Positions 16,648 to 28,117 of a stretch of DNA of 64,000 nt are shown piece after piece. The DNA lies in the NCBI RefSeq assembly GCF_900107755.1, contig NZ_FNQR01000011.1, forward strand, positions 62,001 through 126,000. Reading direction: 5' to 3'. The notes under the pieces were generated by a model. That model made no database searches, had not been told where the DNA came from, and was given only the letters and a program-made list of their open reading frames with translations. This DNA comes from Thalassobacillus cyri. Lineage in GTDB: Bacteria > Bacillota > Bacilli > Bacillales > Halobacillaceae. How positions within the stretch are numbered: the stretch's first letter is position 1; every line of letters begins with the position of its first letter. The position numbers and the translations under genes were made by a program.

Positions 16648-17694
16648 ATGAACTATATGGATACAATGAAAAAAATTAACAAAAAACAATTTTCTTCGAT
16701 ATATTTATTATATGGAACAGAATCATACTTAATCCAGGATATTAAACAAAAAATACTTAAGCATGCACTTTCAGAGGCAGACCAGGATGTAAATGTATCT
16801 TATTATGATTTAGAAGAAGTGCCGATTGAAGACGTGGTTACTGATGCAGAGACCTATCCTTTTTTTGGTGAGCGGAAAGTCATCATTGCAGATAATCCCG
16901 TATTTATGAAAGCAAAACCGGACAAGCTGCCATTCGAACATGATACAGAAGCGTTTCAAGCTTACCTGGAAAATCCCGTGGATTATTCTATATTGGTTAT
17001 TACAGCCCCGTATGAAAAGTTGGATGAACGCAAAAAAACTTTCAAACAATTTAAAAAATATGGAGAAGTGGTACCCTGCCAGCCGGTAAGGGAATGGAAT
17101 ATGGATGAATGGATTCAATCAATCGCAAAAGAAATGGGCATTCAGGTTCCTAAAGAGCTTCACGAATTATTTATACAGGAAATCGGAACGAACTTGATGG
17201 TACTTAGAAGTGAAATGGAAAAATTGGCGCTGAATGCTGAAGAAGATGGAACGGTAACGAGGGAAATGGCAGAATCTTTGCTTTCTCATAGTGCTGAAGC
17301 TTCCGGGTTGAAATTGGTTGATGCGGTAATGGAAAGGAATCTTTCCAAAGCCATTCATTTATATAAAGATCTGATTCGCATGAATGAAGATCCGATAGCT
17401 TTGACCGCTTTGCTTGCTTCGCAATTCCGGATTATTTTTCAAGCAAAGATTTTAAAACAAAAAGGCTATGCTCAAAACCAAATGAGGCAATACATACAAG
17501 CTCACCCTTATGTAATCAAGATGGCAATGAAAAGAGAACAATATTTCAGCTTGCATGAACTTGAACAGATCATGGATCAGCTTACCGAAACAGACCAGCA
17601 GATAAAACAAGGAAAAGTAGAGAAAAGCCTGGCATTTGAATTGCTGCTTTATCGAATGATCCATATTAAACGGATGGATAACAAAATAGGATGA
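16648..17694 (+). CDS. holA: DNA polymerase III subunit delta
   Basis: Clamp-loader delta subunit that opens the beta clamp, 348 residues (family norm about 340-350). The N-terminus has YLLYGTESYLIQDIKQKI (about 13-30), the equivalent of the degenerate AAA+ P-loop. FFGERKVIIADNP (about 73) and NLMVLRSEMEKLAL (about 182) are typical of HolA/YqeN. The ATG at 16648 follows GGGGTG with 5-nt spacing. The frame is open to 16591 but that extension overlaps the promoter transcript leader and lacks similarity. Confidence 0.94.
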   Translation: MNYMDTMKKINKKQFSSIYLLYGTESYLIQDIKQKILKHALSEADQDVNVSYYDLEEVPIEDVVTDAETYPFFGERKVIIADNPVFMKAKPDKLPFEHDTEAFQAYLENPVDYSILVITAPYEKLDERKKTFKQFKKYGEVVPCQPVREWNMDEWIQSIAKEMGIQVPKELHELFIQEIGTNLMVLRSEMEKLALNAEEDGTVTREMAESLLSHSAEASGLKLVDAVMERNLSKAIHLYKDLIRMNEDPIALTALLASQFRIIFQAKILKQKGYAQNQMRQYIQAHPYVIKMAMKREQYFSLHELEQIMDQLTETDQQIKQGKVEKSLAFELLLYRMIHIKRMDNKIG

Positions 17695-17708
17695 AGTGCA
17701 AACAAAAA

Positions 17709-17750
17709 AGAGCTGCATGGGACGATAATCATATCGTTTCATGCAGCTCT
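17709..17750 (+). terminator. Terminator of holA (probably bidirectional)
   Basis: An 11-bp stem (AGAGCTGCATG at 17709-17719 with 17740-17750), extended inward by GACGAT/ATCGTT, is followed by TTTTTTA on the plus strand and by a T-run on the minus strand. Confidence 0.92.
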
Positions 17751-17789
17751 TTTTTAGAGCTAAGCCATTATTTCTTGCAAAATGAAAAA

Positions 17790-17807
17790 CGACCCTGGCA
17801 AGAGTCG
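17790..17807 (-). terminator. Terminator of rpsT
   Basis: A CGACTC/GGGTCG stem (one G-U pair) is followed by TTTTTC on the minus strand. It lies 25 nt past the rpsT stop. A shorter AGCC/GGCT hairpin with seven Ts sits immediately at the stop codon and may act first. Confidence 0.65.
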
Positions 17808-17832
17808 CTTGTTGGTCATAAAAAAAGCAAGC

Positions 17833-18093
17833 CTACAGGCTGTTTACTTTTTTAGCTAGGCGAGATTTTTGACGGTTACCGTTATTTTGCTGGACAATTC
17901 CTTTTTGAACGGCTTTATCAATGTTTTTCGTTGCAGTTTGTAGAGCGCTCTTCGCACCTTCTGCATCATTGTTTGCTACTAATTTTTCCACACGCTTGAC
18001 TGCTGTACGCATGTCCCCTTTGTAAACAAGGTTTTGAGCGCGACGGTCATTAGTTGTACGAACACGTTTAACTGCGGATTTAATGTTTGGCAT
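17833..18093 (-). CDS. rpsT: 30S ribosomal protein S20
   Basis: Small basic ribosomal protein of 86 residues that binds 16S rRNA. The sequence [20 protein letters not shown] at the N-terminus and the C-terminal [20 protein letters not shown] are the S20 signature. The ribosome site GGAGGTGAAATC precedes the ATG at 18093. It is transcribed alone on the minus strand between holA and gpr, as in B. subtilis. Confidence 0.98.
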   Translation of the reverse strand: MPNIKSAVKRVRTTNDRRAQNLVYKGDMRTAVKRVEKLVANNDAEGAKSALQTATKNIDKAVQKGIVQQNNGNRQKSRLAKKVNSL

Positions 18094-18145
18094 GATTTCA
18101 CCTCCTAGGTAAAAACATAAGACTCATTCATATCGAACAAGAGTC

Positions 18146-18174
18146 ATTTTACCAAAGCCATCACTAGTTTTCAA
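18146..18174 (-). promoter_or_regulatory. Sigma-A promoter for rpsT
   Basis: On the minus strand TTGAAA (18174-18169), a 17-nt spacer and an extended -10 TGGTAAAAT (TAAAAT at 18151-18146) precede rpsT. The leader then holds a GACTC/GAGTC hairpin (18121-18145). Confidence 0.7.
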
Positions 18175-18255
18175 TAGGTTTATCCCTGTAGTAAAAGAAA
18201 AGGTATAAAATTCTTGAACCTGCTTCAAGCTAGATAGCAAAAAGGAGGCAGGTTT

Positions 18256-19350
18256 ATGGGTGAGAACAATATCAAATTCACGGTACGTACGGATCTTGCA
18301 ATCGAAGCCAGAGATATGTATGTCGAGGATGAGCAGCAAGAGCAATCTCCTCAAGGTGTAGAGGTAGAAGAAAAAACTGTTGATGACATTAAGGTTACAT
18401 ATGTCACCATCGATGAAGCAGCGGAAGAAAGACTTGGTAAAAAAGCGGGAAACTACATTACCCTGGAATCCAAGGCCATCCGAAACCAGGATACGGATAT
18501 GCAGAAGCGGCTCTCGGTCGTCCTGGCAGAGCAGCTAGGTGAATTGTTTAAACTGAATGATATAAAAGAAGGGCAGACGTGTATGGTGGTCGGACTCGGG
18601 AACCATAATGTCACTCCTGATGCGTTAGGGCCAATGGCTATGGAGAAAGTTATGGTAACCACCCATTTATTTAAATTACACCCGGAAACTGTTGCGGAAG
18701 GCTATCGACCTGTGGCAGCCATCACTCCAGGGGTAATGGGGGTTACAGGAGTCGAGACGAGCGATATCATTTTGGGGGTACTGGAAAAGACAAAACCAGA
18801 CTTTGTTATTGCAATCGATGCGCTGGCCTCAAGATCCATTGACCGTATCAATGCTACCATCCAATTATCAGATACAGGTATCCATCCAGGATCAGGGGTA
18901 GGGAATAAAAGAAAAGAATTGAGTAAATCTACGTTGAACATCCCGGTGATAGCAGTTGGGGTTCCGACCGTCGTGGATGCTGTTACGATTACGAATGATA
19001 CCATTGATTACCTGTTGAAGCATATGGGCAGGGAGTGGCGCGAGAAAGATGATCCTTCTAAATCTCTCACGCCGGCAAAAATGACTTTTGGCGAGAAGAC
19101 ATTACGTGAAGAGGATTTGCCTGACTTGGATCAACGGAAAGCGATTCTTGGTATGGTAGGCGGCCTGGAAACGCATGAGAAACGTCAATTGATAGAGGAA
19201 GTTTTATCTCCGATCGGTCACAATCTGATGGTGACCCCTAAGGAAGTAGATGGATTCATGAAAGATATGGCACATGTGATAGCCTCGGGAATTAATGCTG
19301 CCCTTCATGAAAGGGTTAAAGGAGATGAAGCACAATCCTTTACGAGGTAG
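18256..19350 (+). CDS. gpr: Germination protease GPR
   Basis: Aspartic-type endopeptidase that degrades small acid-soluble spore proteins during germination, 364 residues. It is made as a zymogen in the forespore, and the mature form begins near the [12 protein letters not shown] segment (about residues 11-22). Conserved blocks include [19 protein letters not shown] (about 113-131) and [12 protein letters not shown] (about 216). The ATG at 18256 follows AAGGAGG. It lies upstream of spoIIP as in B. subtilis. A convincing sigma-F/G promoter was not seen. Confidence 0.96.
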   Translation: MGENNIKFTVRTDLAIEARDMYVEDEQQEQSPQGVEVEEKTVDDIKVTYVTIDEAAEERLGKKAGNYITLESKAIRNQDTDMQKRLSVVLAEQLGELFKLNDIKEGQTCMVVGLGNHNVTPDALGPMAMEKVMVTTHLFKLHPETVAEGYRPVAAITPGVMGVTGVETSDIILGVLEKTKPDFVIAIDALASRSIDRINATIQLSDTGIHPGSGVGNKRKELSKSTLNIPVIAVGVPTVVDAVTITNDTIDYLLKHMGREWREKDDPSKSLTPAKMTFGEKTLREEDLPDLDQRKAILGMVGGLETHEKRQLIEEVLSPIGHNLMVTPKEVDGFMKDMAHVIASGINAALHERVKGDEAQSFTR

Positions 19351-19443
19351 TGTTGATAGAAAGTTGATAGAGTAATGTTCTATTTTGGTTGTCTCTTCAT
19401 AGACTTTAGTAATCAGCCTTAAGGTCATGAAGGGATTGGGACG

Positions 19444-20601
19444 ATGAAAAAGATAAGACGACGGCCGCCATTCCAGTATTATAAATTCAATAGGCTATCA
19501 AAACGGGCTGGATCCCTGGTAGGAGCAATGCTTGCGTTATTGTTGATTATCGGGGCATTGACCAGTGTGAAGCCTACTTATCGCATTTATTCTGAGACAA
19601 TCCAAGGTTGGACCAGCCAAATAGAAGGACCATCTTTTCTCTACTTATTCAGCATGGAAAACAGATTATTCGAAGCAGCATATCCTGAAAATATAACTCC
19701 CCCAAATTTGTCGACCATGAGTTTTCAACTGGCGACAAGTTTGACACCGAACGACCCGAGAAGTCTGTTGGGAAGGGAATTGCCCGGGCTTGATACCTAT
19801 CATGGAGAAATTCTTGTGGCCGGTGAAGGTACAGACTATACCAATTTACCGGTAGAGTCGCATCCACCACTTGATGTCGTTCTTGAAGATAGAGAAGCAG
19901 TCGATACGGAAGATGAAGAACCAGTGGAAAATCCCTCAAGAGAAGGAGATGCCCCATCAACTGGCGGACGAGATGTTGTACTTATTTATAATACCCATAA
20001 CCGGGAATCCTTTCTTCCTCATTTAGCAAAAGGAACAGAGCACGCATACCATGATGAAGTAAATATCACGAAAGTAAGTGACCGACTGGCAAAGTCTTTG
20101 GAAGCCAATGGAATTGGTGCTGAGGTACTTACACAAGATGTCACTCAATATGCCAGGGATAAAGACATGGCACCCTACGATGCCTCAAGATCACTTGTTT
20201 CGGAGGTTATGGGCTCAAATCAAGACGTTCAGTATATATTCGACCTTCATCGTGATGCAGTACCAAGAGATATTACCACTACGGATATCAATGGTGAAAC
20301 ATATGCGAAAACAATTTTTGTTATTGGGGCTGAACATCCCTCCTTTGAAAAAAATGCAAGGCTGGCAGCTGATCTGCATGACATGCTTCAAGAAAAATAT
20401 CCTGGGCTAAGTCGTGGAGTCATCAAAAAGAAAGGGAACGGAGTGGATGGTAAATACAATCAGGATCTTTCTGAAAATGCCATACTCGTTGAATTTGGCG
20501 GACACGAAAATAGCCTGGAAGAAGTTTATCGGGCTGCGGATGCAGTAGCTGAAATATTTAGTGATTATTACTGGAATGCAGAAAAAGTTTCAGGGGACTA
20601 A
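19444..20601 (+). CDS. spoIIP: Stage II sporulation protein P
   Basis: Membrane-anchored peptidoglycan amidase/endopeptidase that, with SpoIID and SpoIIM, thins septal peptidoglycan and drives engulfment. The product has 385 residues. A basic N-terminus and one transmembrane helix (AGSLVGAMLALLLIIGALTS, about 22-41) precede the extracellular part. An acidic linker near residues 140-170 leads to the SpoIIP domain with VVLIYNTHNRESFLP (about 179) and FDLHRDAVPRD (about 265), whose histidines are probable zinc ligands, and a late ILVEFGGHENS. It is downstream of gpr. Confidence 0.95.
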   Translation: MKKIRRRPPFQYYKFNRLSKRAGSLVGAMLALLLIIGALTSVKPTYRIYSETIQGWTSQIEGPSFLYLFSMENRLFEAAYPENITPPNLSTMSFQLATSLTPNDPRSLLGRELPGLDTYHGEILVAGEGTDYTNLPVESHPPLDVVLEDREAVDTEDEEPVENPSREGDAPSTGGRDVVLIYNTHNRESFLPHLAKGTEHAYHDEVNITKVSDRLAKSLEANGIGAEVLTQDVTQYARDKDMAPYDASRSLVSEVMGSNQDVQYIFDLHRDAVPRDITTTDINGETYAKTIFVIGAEHPSFEKNARLAADLHDMLQEKYPGLSRGVIKKKGNGVDGKYNQDLSENAILVEFGGHENSLEEVYRAADAVAEIFSDYYWNAEKVSGD

Positions 20602-20620
20602 ATAACAGGAGGTGGTCGTA

Positions 20621-20965
20621 ATGTTAAAGTATCTTCTTTTCATTTGTATGATGATTGTACTGTTTTTAGGCGGTGCTCTGTTTGGCATCAATCAGGCTAG
20701 TGAAGGCGTCATCCAGACAAGGGGGTATACGACGGACCACCTGAAAGAAGCGTTGTCCGTGGAACAGACAGGCCAGGATAAATATGATGTAACTGTAATG
20801 GGAATACCAGTTGAACAGCAAAATGTCGAAACAAAAATTAACCTCTATCAAGATCACGCTGCCCATTCCAGCGTCCAACTGGCTGAATTGTTGGGTGGCG
20901 GCGTTTCCAGGATATACGATGTGGTAATCACTGCAGCAGCCAATATTGTGGAGCCATTATTCTGA
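20621..20965 (+). CDS. yqxA: YqxA family protein (DUF3679)
   Basis: Small protein of about 114 residues with a single N-terminal hydrophobic helix (LKYLLFICMMIVLFLGGALF) and a polar remainder. The position directly behind spoIIP and the form of the N-terminus match B. subtilis YqxA. Its function is unknown, and a sporulation role is inferred only from the neighbour. The ATG at 20621 sits 5 nt after AGGAGGTGG and is preferred over the GTG at 20612. Confidence 0.85.
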   Translation: MLKYLLFICMMIVLFLGGALFGINQASEGVIQTRGYTTDHLKEALSVEQTGQDKYDVTVMGIPVEQQNVETKINLYQDHAAHSSVQLAELLGGGVSRIYDVVITAAANIVEPLF

Positions 20966-20975
20966 ACATATACAC

Positions 20976-21002
20976 AAAGCAGTCCATTCGATGGGCTGCT
21001 TT
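20976..21002 (+). terminator. Terminator of the gpr-spoIIP-yqxA group
   Basis: An 11-bp stem (AAAGCAGTCCA at 20976-20986 with TGGGCTGCTTT at 20992-21002, one G-U pair) is followed by ATTGTTTG. Confidence 0.8.
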
Positions 21003-21130
21003 ATTGTTTGAAAACTTATAGATAATTCAACGGATTGGGATTGAAAATTCGCTATGCTTTTCATGTTTCCAATATCTCGTCTTGGCTAGTCCAGTTACTA
21101 TGCCACTTACCGGACTTCCGCTTTTGATGA

Positions 21131-21159
21131 TTGAATATTCGCTTGGCTATTGCTATAAT
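21131..21159 (+). promoter_or_regulatory. Sigma-A promoter for lepA
   Basis: TTGAAT (21131-21136), a 17-nt spacer and consensus TATAAT (21154-21159) lie 45 nt before the lepA start. The 15 nt at 21129-21143 are repeated with one mismatch at 21039-21053. Confidence 0.75.
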
Positions 21160-21203
21160 CTATGCTAGTTATCGTTCGTAAAAATAGTAGGAGTGGATTG
21201 TAA

Positions 21204-23021
21204 TTGGCAAGTAATCAAAGACAACAGCGTGTGAGGAATTTTTCGATCATTGCTCACATTGATCATGGAAAATCGACTTTAGCTGATCGGATATTAGAAA
21301 AAACAAAAGCGTTGACGCAGCGTGAAATGAAAGAGCAATTCCTTGATGCCATGGATTTGGAGCGGGAACGAGGAATTACAATCAAATTAAATGCTGTACA
21401 ACTGAATTATAAACAAGATGATGAAGACTATATCTTTCATTTAATAGACACCCCAGGGCACGTCGACTTCACTTATGAAGTCTCCCGTAGTCTCGCAGCC
21501 TGTGAAGGTGCCATACTCGTCGTGGATGCTGCGCAGGGCATAGAAGCCCAGACGTTGGCAAATGTTTATTTAGCATTGGAGAATGACCTCGAAATCATTC
21601 CTGTTATTAACAAAATCGATTTGCCTAGTGCAGATCCTGAACGGGTAAAACAGGAAATCGAAGATGTGATTGGTATTGATGCCTCTGATGCTATCCTTGC
21701 GTCTGCTAAGGATGGAAAAGGTATTGATGAGATTTTAGAAAGAATCGTGAGTGATATTCCAGCTCCCGAAGGCAATGTCGAAGAGCCGCTAAAAGCACTG
21801 ATATTCGATTCCTTATATGACCCTTACCGTGGTGTCATCGCCTATGTATGTATAAAGGAAGGGTCTGTCAAAGTCGGGGATAAAATCAAAATGATGGCTA
21901 CAGGAAAAGAGTTTGAAGTGAATGAAGTAGGTGTCTTCAAGCCGAAACCAGCTCCATTAGATGAATTGACAGTCGGTGATGTCGGTTATTTGACCGCTTC
22001 GATTAAAAATGTCGGGGATAGCCAAGTAGGTGATACGATCACGCTTGCCAACAAGCAGGCTGCTCAACCACTGCCTGGTTATAAGCGCCTCAATCCAATG
22101 GTTTTCTGTGGGATGTATCCCGTCGATGCCAATCGATACAATGATCTTCGTGAAGCTCTGGAGCGTCTGGAGTTGAATGATTCCTCTTTACAATATGAAG
22201 CGGAAACATCACAAGCACTAGGGTTCGGGTTCCGGACTGGGTTCCTTGGTATGCTTCATATGGAAATTATCCAGGAGCGAATCGAACGGGAATTCGGCAT
22301 TGACCTGATTACCACTGCTCCAAGTGTTATTTACCAGGTAGCATTGACAGATGGAAGTGAGATACAAGTCGATAACCCATCTATGATGCCTGACAATCAA
22401 AAAATTCAGGAAGTGCGGGAACCGTTCGTTAAAGCGACAATTATGGTGCCGAATGAATATGTCGGTCCGGTTATGGAGATTTGTCAGAAAAAGCGCGGGG
22501 ACTTCAAAGACATGCAATACCTGGATGAAAATCGGGTCAATGTCGTCTATGAAATTCCTTTATCAGAAATCGTTTATGATTTCTTCGATGCGCTTAAGTC
22601 CAAAACAAAAGGGTATGCTTCCTTTGATTATGAGTTAATCGGGTACAAGGAATCCAACCTTGTAAAAATGGATATCCTATTGAATGGAGATACCATTGAT
22701 GCACTGTCTTTCATTGTCCATAAGGATTTTGCATACGAGCGAGGAAAGCAAATCGTTGAAAAACTGAAGAATCTCATTCCAAGACAGCAATTCGAGGTCC
22801 CTGTCCAGGCGACGATCGGCAACAAAGTAGTGGCTCGCTCTACCATCAAAGCGATGAGAAAGAACGTATTATCGAAATGTTATGGGGGAGATATATCCCG
22901 TAAACGTAAGCTGTTAGAAAAGCAAAAAGAAGGTAAGAAACGGATGAAGATGGTCGGTTCTGTAGAAGTGCCGCAGGAAGCCTTCATGTCCGTGCTTGAA
23001 ATGGACGACGACGATAATTAA
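21204..23021 (+). CDS. lepA: Translation elongation factor 4 (LepA)
   Basis: Ribosome-associated GTPase of 605 residues that acts on stalled or misassembled ribosomes. The GTPase domain has [10 protein letters not shown] (P-loop, about 17-26), RERGITI (switch), DTPGH (about 77) and NKID (about 131). Domains II-V follow the EF-G layout, and the C-terminal LepA-specific domain ends in [20 protein letters not shown]. The start is TTG at 21204 behind AGGAGTGG, giving [20 protein letters not shown]. No anomaly is visible. Confidence 0.98.
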   Translation: MASNQRQQRVRNFSIIAHIDHGKSTLADRILEKTKALTQREMKEQFLDAMDLERERGITIKLNAVQLNYKQDDEDYIFHLIDTPGHVDFTYEVSRSLAACEGAILVVDAAQGIEAQTLANVYLALENDLEIIPVINKIDLPSADPERVKQEIEDVIGIDASDAILASAKDGKGIDEILERIVSDIPAPEGNVEEPLKALIFDSLYDPYRGVIAYVCIKEGSVKVGDKIKMMATGKEFEVNEVGVFKPKPAPLDELTVGDVGYLTASIKNVGDSQVGDTITLANKQAAQPLPGYKRLNPMVFCGMYPVDANRYNDLREALERLELNDSSLQYEAETSQALGFGFRTGFLGMLHMEIIQERIEREFGIDLITTAPSVIYQVALTDGSEIQVDNPSMMPDNQKIQEVREPFVKATIMVPNEYVGPVMEICQKKRGDFKDMQYLDENRVNVVYEIPLSEIVYDFFDALKSKTKGYASFDYELIGYKESNLVKMDILLNGDTIDALSFIVHKDFAYERGKQIVEKLKNLIPRQQFEVPVQATIGNKVVARSTIKAMRKNVLSKCYGGDISRKRKLLEKQKEGKKRMKMVGSVEVPQEAFMSVLEMDDDDN

Positions 23022-23029
23022 TAAGCCGA

Positions 23030-23059
23030 AAAACCGCAGGAAGCTTTTCTTGCGGTTTT
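23030..23059 (+). terminator. Hairpin terminator after lepA
   Basis: A 9-bp stem (AAAACCGCA with TGCGGTTTT) encloses a 12-nt loop. The stem itself supplies the Ts, but the tract after it is short, so read-through into hemW is likely. Confidence 0.55.
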
Positions 23060-23081
23060 CGTTATGAAAGGCGGTAAACCG

Positions 23082-24230
23082 ATGCAGATACCCTCTGTAT
23101 ATATTCATATTCCATTTTGTCAGCAAATCTGCCATTACTGTGACTTCACAAAGTTTTTCTATAATGAAAAGCTGGCAGATGATTATCTGAATGCTTTAGA
23201 GAAGGAAATGCAACATTATGTTTTGAAAGAAAAAATTACACCAGATACTATTTTTGTTGGAGGCGGCACGCCGACAGCTCTCTCGCGGGCACAGTTGAAA
23301 AAGCTTCTTCTCATCATCGATCGCTATCATGATATAGAATCGTGCAGAGAATACACATTTGAGGCGAATCCAGGTGATCTTGACGAAGAAAAAGTCAAAA
23401 TGTTGAAAGCCTTCGGTGTCAACAGGATTTCTTTAGGTGTGCAGGTATTTGATGATGACATGCTTGAAAAGATTGGCCGTCTTCATAAAGTGAAAGATGT
23501 CTATACTAATATGGAACGACTTTTGAGCGTAGGACTGACTAATATCAGCATCGATTTGATTTACGCACTTCCGGGACAAACGGTTAAACAATTTGAACAG
23601 ACCGTCGATGAGGCACTGGAGTTTGACCTTCCGCATTATTCTTCCTATTCATTACAAATTGAGCCGAAGACCGTGTTTTATCAACGCTATAAAAAGGGCA
23701 AATTAAGCAAGCCTCCAGAGGAAACGGAAGCGATGATGTATGAGTTGCTGCAAGATAAAATGACCGCTCGCGGCAAGCATCAGTACGAAATTAGCAACTT
23801 TGCTGAACCGGGATATGAGAGCAGGCACAACCTTACTTATTGGAATAATGAATTTTATTATGGATTCGGTGCCGGTGCTCATGGATATCTGCCTGGAAGG
23901 CGGATTGTGAACCTTCGCCCTCTTCCAGCTTACATCAGGCAAGCGACAGAGAATGGCAGGCCTGTGCTTCATGAGGAGCCTATCGGCATAAAAGAACGAA
24001 TGGAAGAAGAAATGTTTCTGGGACTTAGGAAAACAGAGGGAGTGGACATGCACAGGTTCGAATCGAAATTTGGAAAAAAAATCGAGCAGATATTCGGTGA
24101 TGCCATCCCTAATCTAGAAGAACGGGATTTGATCACAAAAAAAACCGATAAAATCGCTTTGACGGAAAAAGGCCGTATCCTTGGTAATGAGGTATTCCAG
24201 GAGTTTTTATTAGAAGGTAAAGATTCATGA
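23082..24230 (+). CDS. hemW: Radical SAM family heme chaperone HemW
   Basis: Radical SAM protein of about 382 residues. The iron-sulfur motif is CQQICHYCDF (CxxxCxxC, about 13-20). The residue after the next position is F rather than C, which marks HemW (heme chaperone) and not coproporphyrinogen dehydrogenase HemN. VGGGTPT (about 65) binds SAM. The C-terminal winged-helix region includes FLGLRKTEGVD. The ATG at 23082 follows AAGGCGG, and the upstream in-frame ATG at 23064 lies in the lepA hairpin region. It sits between lepA and hrcA as in B. subtilis. Confidence 0.94.
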   Translation: MQIPSVYIHIPFCQQICHYCDFTKFFYNEKLADDYLNALEKEMQHYVLKEKITPDTIFVGGGTPTALSRAQLKKLLLIIDRYHDIESCREYTFEANPGDLDEEKVKMLKAFGVNRISLGVQVFDDDMLEKIGRLHKVKDVYTNMERLLSVGLTNISIDLIYALPGQTVKQFEQTVDEALEFDLPHYSSYSLQIEPKTVFYQRYKKGKLSKPPEETEAMMYELLQDKMTARGKHQYEISNFAEPGYESRHNLTYWNNEFYYGFGAGAHGYLPGRRIVNLRPLPAYIRQATENGRPVLHEEPIGIKERMEEEMFLGLRKTEGVDMHRFESKFGKKIEQIFGDAIPNLEERDLITKKTDKIALTEKGRILGNEVFQEFLLEGKDS

Positions 24231-24249
24231 AAAAATCAAGCTAAAGTCG

Positions 24250-24278
24250 TTGACATTGGAAAACGCATTTGATAATTT
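24250..24278 (+). promoter_or_regulatory. Sigma-A promoter for the hrcA operon
   Basis: Consensus TTGACA (24250-24255) is followed by GATAATTT (24271-24278). The -10 can be read as GATAAT with 15-nt spacing or TAATTT with 17-nt spacing. The CIRCE operator starts 11 nt downstream. Confidence 0.6.
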
Positions 24279-24288
24279 AATATTAGAT

Positions 24289-24315
24289 TTAGCACTCAAC
24301 AGACAAGAGTGCTAA
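24289..24315. promoter_or_regulatory. CIRCE operator (HrcA binding site)
   Basis: TTAGCACTC, 9 nt, GAGTGCTAA is a perfect match to the CIRCE consensus. It lies between the promoter and the hrcA start codon, so HrcA would repress its own operon. It is the only CIRCE copy in this window. Confidence 0.97.
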
Positions 24316-24329
24316 CAGAGGTGATCATC

Positions 24330-25361
24330 ATGTTGACAGAGAGGCAATTACTGGTACTGCAAGTGATTATTGATGAATTCATCCAAACGGCACAACCCGT
24401 GGGTTCCCGTTCCATTTCTAAGAAAGGCGAAGTTACATTCAGTTCCGCAACAATCCGGAACGAAATGGCAGATCTTGAAGAGATGGGACTGATTGAAAAG
24501 ACGCACTCTTCTTCAGGTAGGGTTCCTTCTGAAAAAGGGTATCGCTTCTATGTGGATCATCTGTTGTCTCCTTTCCGTCTTTCAAATAAAGAAATACATT
24601 CTATTCAGGAAACTTTTCGGGATCAGATGCTTGAGTTTGAGAGAGTGGTTCAAAAGTCGGCGGGGATCCTTTCCGATTTGACGAATTACACATCAATCAT
24701 CCTCGGACCTGAGGTATTCGAAACGAAGTTGAAACAGCTTCAGATAGTACCATTGACTCCTCAGACAGCCGTAGCGATCCTAGTGACGAATACTGGCCAT
24801 GTCGAGCACCGGGCATTCAATATTCCTCAGGAAATTGAAGCAAATGACCTGGAAAAGATGGTGAATATATTAAATGACCGTTTGTACGGAGTGCCGTTAG
24901 TACAGCTGCATGAAAAGATTTTTAATGAAGTGGGAGACTTGCTGAAAACCCACACGAGGAATTATGAACAGGCATTCCAGTACCTGCAAGCGGCTTTGCT
25001 TAATGAACAGCCTGCGAAATTATATGTTGGCGGAAAGACCAACATTCTCATGCAGCCAGAGTTCAAAGATTTAGAAAAAGTAAGATCTTTGTATGCCATG
25101 ATGGAGAAGGAAAGTGAGATTGTCCACTTGCTTCGCAGCGAGCATCCGGGTATACACGTGAAAATAGGCCATGAGAATGAGGTAGACGCCATGCAGGACT
25201 GCAGTTTAATTACAGCAAGTTATGCCTTGGGTGATGATCAAATTGGGACCATTGCTTTACTGGGTCCCACCAGGATGGAGTATAACCGTGTCATCAAGCT
25301 GATGAATGTGTTGTCATCTGAAATGACAGATACCTTCAAGTCCTGGTATCAAGGTGAATAA
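24330..25361 (+). CDS. hrcA: Heat-inducible transcription repressor HrcA
   Basis: Repressor of class I heat-shock genes that depends on GroEL for folding, 343 residues. The N-terminal winged helix reads MLTERQLLVLQVIIDEFIQT and continues with SSATIRNEMADLEEMGLIEK. SSSGRVPSEKGYRFYVDHLL (about 65-84) is the family signature. The ATG at 24330 follows GAGGTGATC. Upstream in-frame GTG codons overlap the CIRCE operator and were not chosen. Confidence 0.97.
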   Translation: MLTERQLLVLQVIIDEFIQTAQPVGSRSISKKGEVTFSSATIRNEMADLEEMGLIEKTHSSSGRVPSEKGYRFYVDHLLSPFRLSNKEIHSIQETFRDQMLEFERVVQKSAGILSDLTNYTSIILGPEVFETKLKQLQIVPLTPQTAVAILVTNTGHVEHRAFNIPQEIEANDLEKMVNILNDRLYGVPLVQLHEKIFNEVGDLLKTHTRNYEQAFQYLQAALLNEQPAKLYVGGKTNILMQPEFKDLEKVRSLYAMMEKESEIVHLLRSEHPGIHVKIGHENEVDAMQDCSLITASYALGDDQIGTIALLGPTRMEYNRVIKLMNVLSSEMTDTFKSWYQGE

Positions 25362-25412
25362 ATAAGGGTAAGAATGGATGAAGATGGGCAGCTTCTCTTC
25401 CCATCCCTTATT
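25361..25412 (+). terminator. Hairpin between hrcA and grpE (attenuator or processing site)
   Basis: AATAAGGG (25361-25368) pairs with CCCTTATT (25405-25412), with an inner GATGGG/CCCATC arm. TTTTTGTCCTTTT follows. It could terminate part of the hrcA transcripts or stabilise the grpE-side product after cleavage, as known for the B. subtilis operon. Confidence 0.55.
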
Positions 25413-25488
25413 TTTGTCCTTTTACTTTTGTCCAGGCTATAAAAGTGTTATAGTCTTAACGGTGAATAGAACTAGAGGGGGTGTCGGA

Positions 25489-26043
25489 ATGTCAAAAGAC
25501 AACCAGCAAGAACAAGAAATTTTTACAAATGCTGAAGAAACAGGGACAGAAGAAGAGTTGGAACAGGAAGTTCTCGAGGAAGAACAGTCCGAAGATAATG
25601 AGCTGGAAAAGCTAAAGCAAGAATATGACGAACTAAATAATCGTTTGCTTCGGTTACAAGCAGATTATGATAATTTCCGCAGACGGACTATGAAAGAACG
25701 GGAAGCGGATCGTAAATATAAGTCCCAGGACTTGGTCACCGAACTGGTACCGGTGCTGGATAACTTTGATCGGGCATTGAAAGTGGACGTCGAAGGTGAT
25801 GCTGCAAAAGGTTTCATAGATGGTATGAAAATGGTTTACCAGCAATTCAAAGCAGCACTGGAAAAAGAGGGAGTAGAAGAAATAAAAGCTGAGGGTGAAG
25901 CGTTTGATCCTCACCTCCATCAAGCAGTGATGCAAGATAATGATGAAAACTATGATTCCAATGTAGTTATTGAAGAAATGCAAAAGGGTTACAAGTTGAA
26001 AGATCGCGTCATCCGTCCGGCGATGGTCAAAGTGAATCAATAG
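25489..26043 (+). CDS. grpE: Nucleotide exchange factor GrpE
   Basis: DnaK co-chaperone that releases ADP, 184 residues. The N-terminal third is strongly acidic, then a long coiled coil ([20 protein letters not shown], about 43-62) leads to the C-terminal beta domain with [20 protein letters not shown] and [16 protein letters not shown]. The ATG at 25489 behind AGAGGGGGTGTCGG is chosen. The frame is open to 25378 but that part overlaps the preceding hairpin. Confidence 0.96.
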   Translation: MSKDNQQEQEIFTNAEETGTEEELEQEVLEEEQSEDNELEKLKQEYDELNNRLLRLQADYDNFRRRTMKEREADRKYKSQDLVTELVPVLDNFDRALKVDVEGDAAKGFIDGMKMVYQQFKAALEKEGVEEIKAEGEAFDPHLHQAVMQDNDENYDSNVVIEEMQKGYKLKDRVIRPAMVKVNQ

Positions 26044-26069
26044 CCGGGGTGATTTGAAAAGCAGTATAA

Positions 26070-27971
<1,902 letters not shown>

Positions 27972-27983
27972 GTAAGTCAAGTT

Positions 27984-28020
27984 AAAAGTCAAAGTCAGGA
28001 ATCCCTTGGCTTTGACTTTT
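27984..28020 (+). terminator. Terminator after dnaK
   Basis: An 11-bp perfect stem (AAAAGTCAAAG at 27984-27994 with 28010-28020) encloses a 15-nt loop and runs into TTTTTT. It separates dnaK from dnaJ. Confidence 0.88.
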
Positions 28021-28050
28021 TTCACGTAAACGAAAGTTAAGTAAGAAGAT

Positions 28051-28080
28051 TTGAAAATAGCTTTGTACCAATGTTATTAT
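28051..28080 (+). promoter_or_regulatory. Sigma-A promoter candidate for dnaJ
   Basis: TTGAAA (28051-28056), an 18-nt spacer and TATTAT (28075-28080) lie 38 nt before the dnaJ start and downstream of the dnaK terminator. No CIRCE is attached. Confidence 0.55.
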
Positions 28081-28117
28081 TAACTTTATGCAATAGTGCC
28101 GGGAGAGTGATCGTCAA

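Noticed and set aside
18170-18225. Sigma-F or sigma-G promoter for gpr
   Set aside because: A GTTTA and a GGTATAAAAT are present, but the spacing (19 nt) and the -10 do not fit either consensus well enough to annotate.
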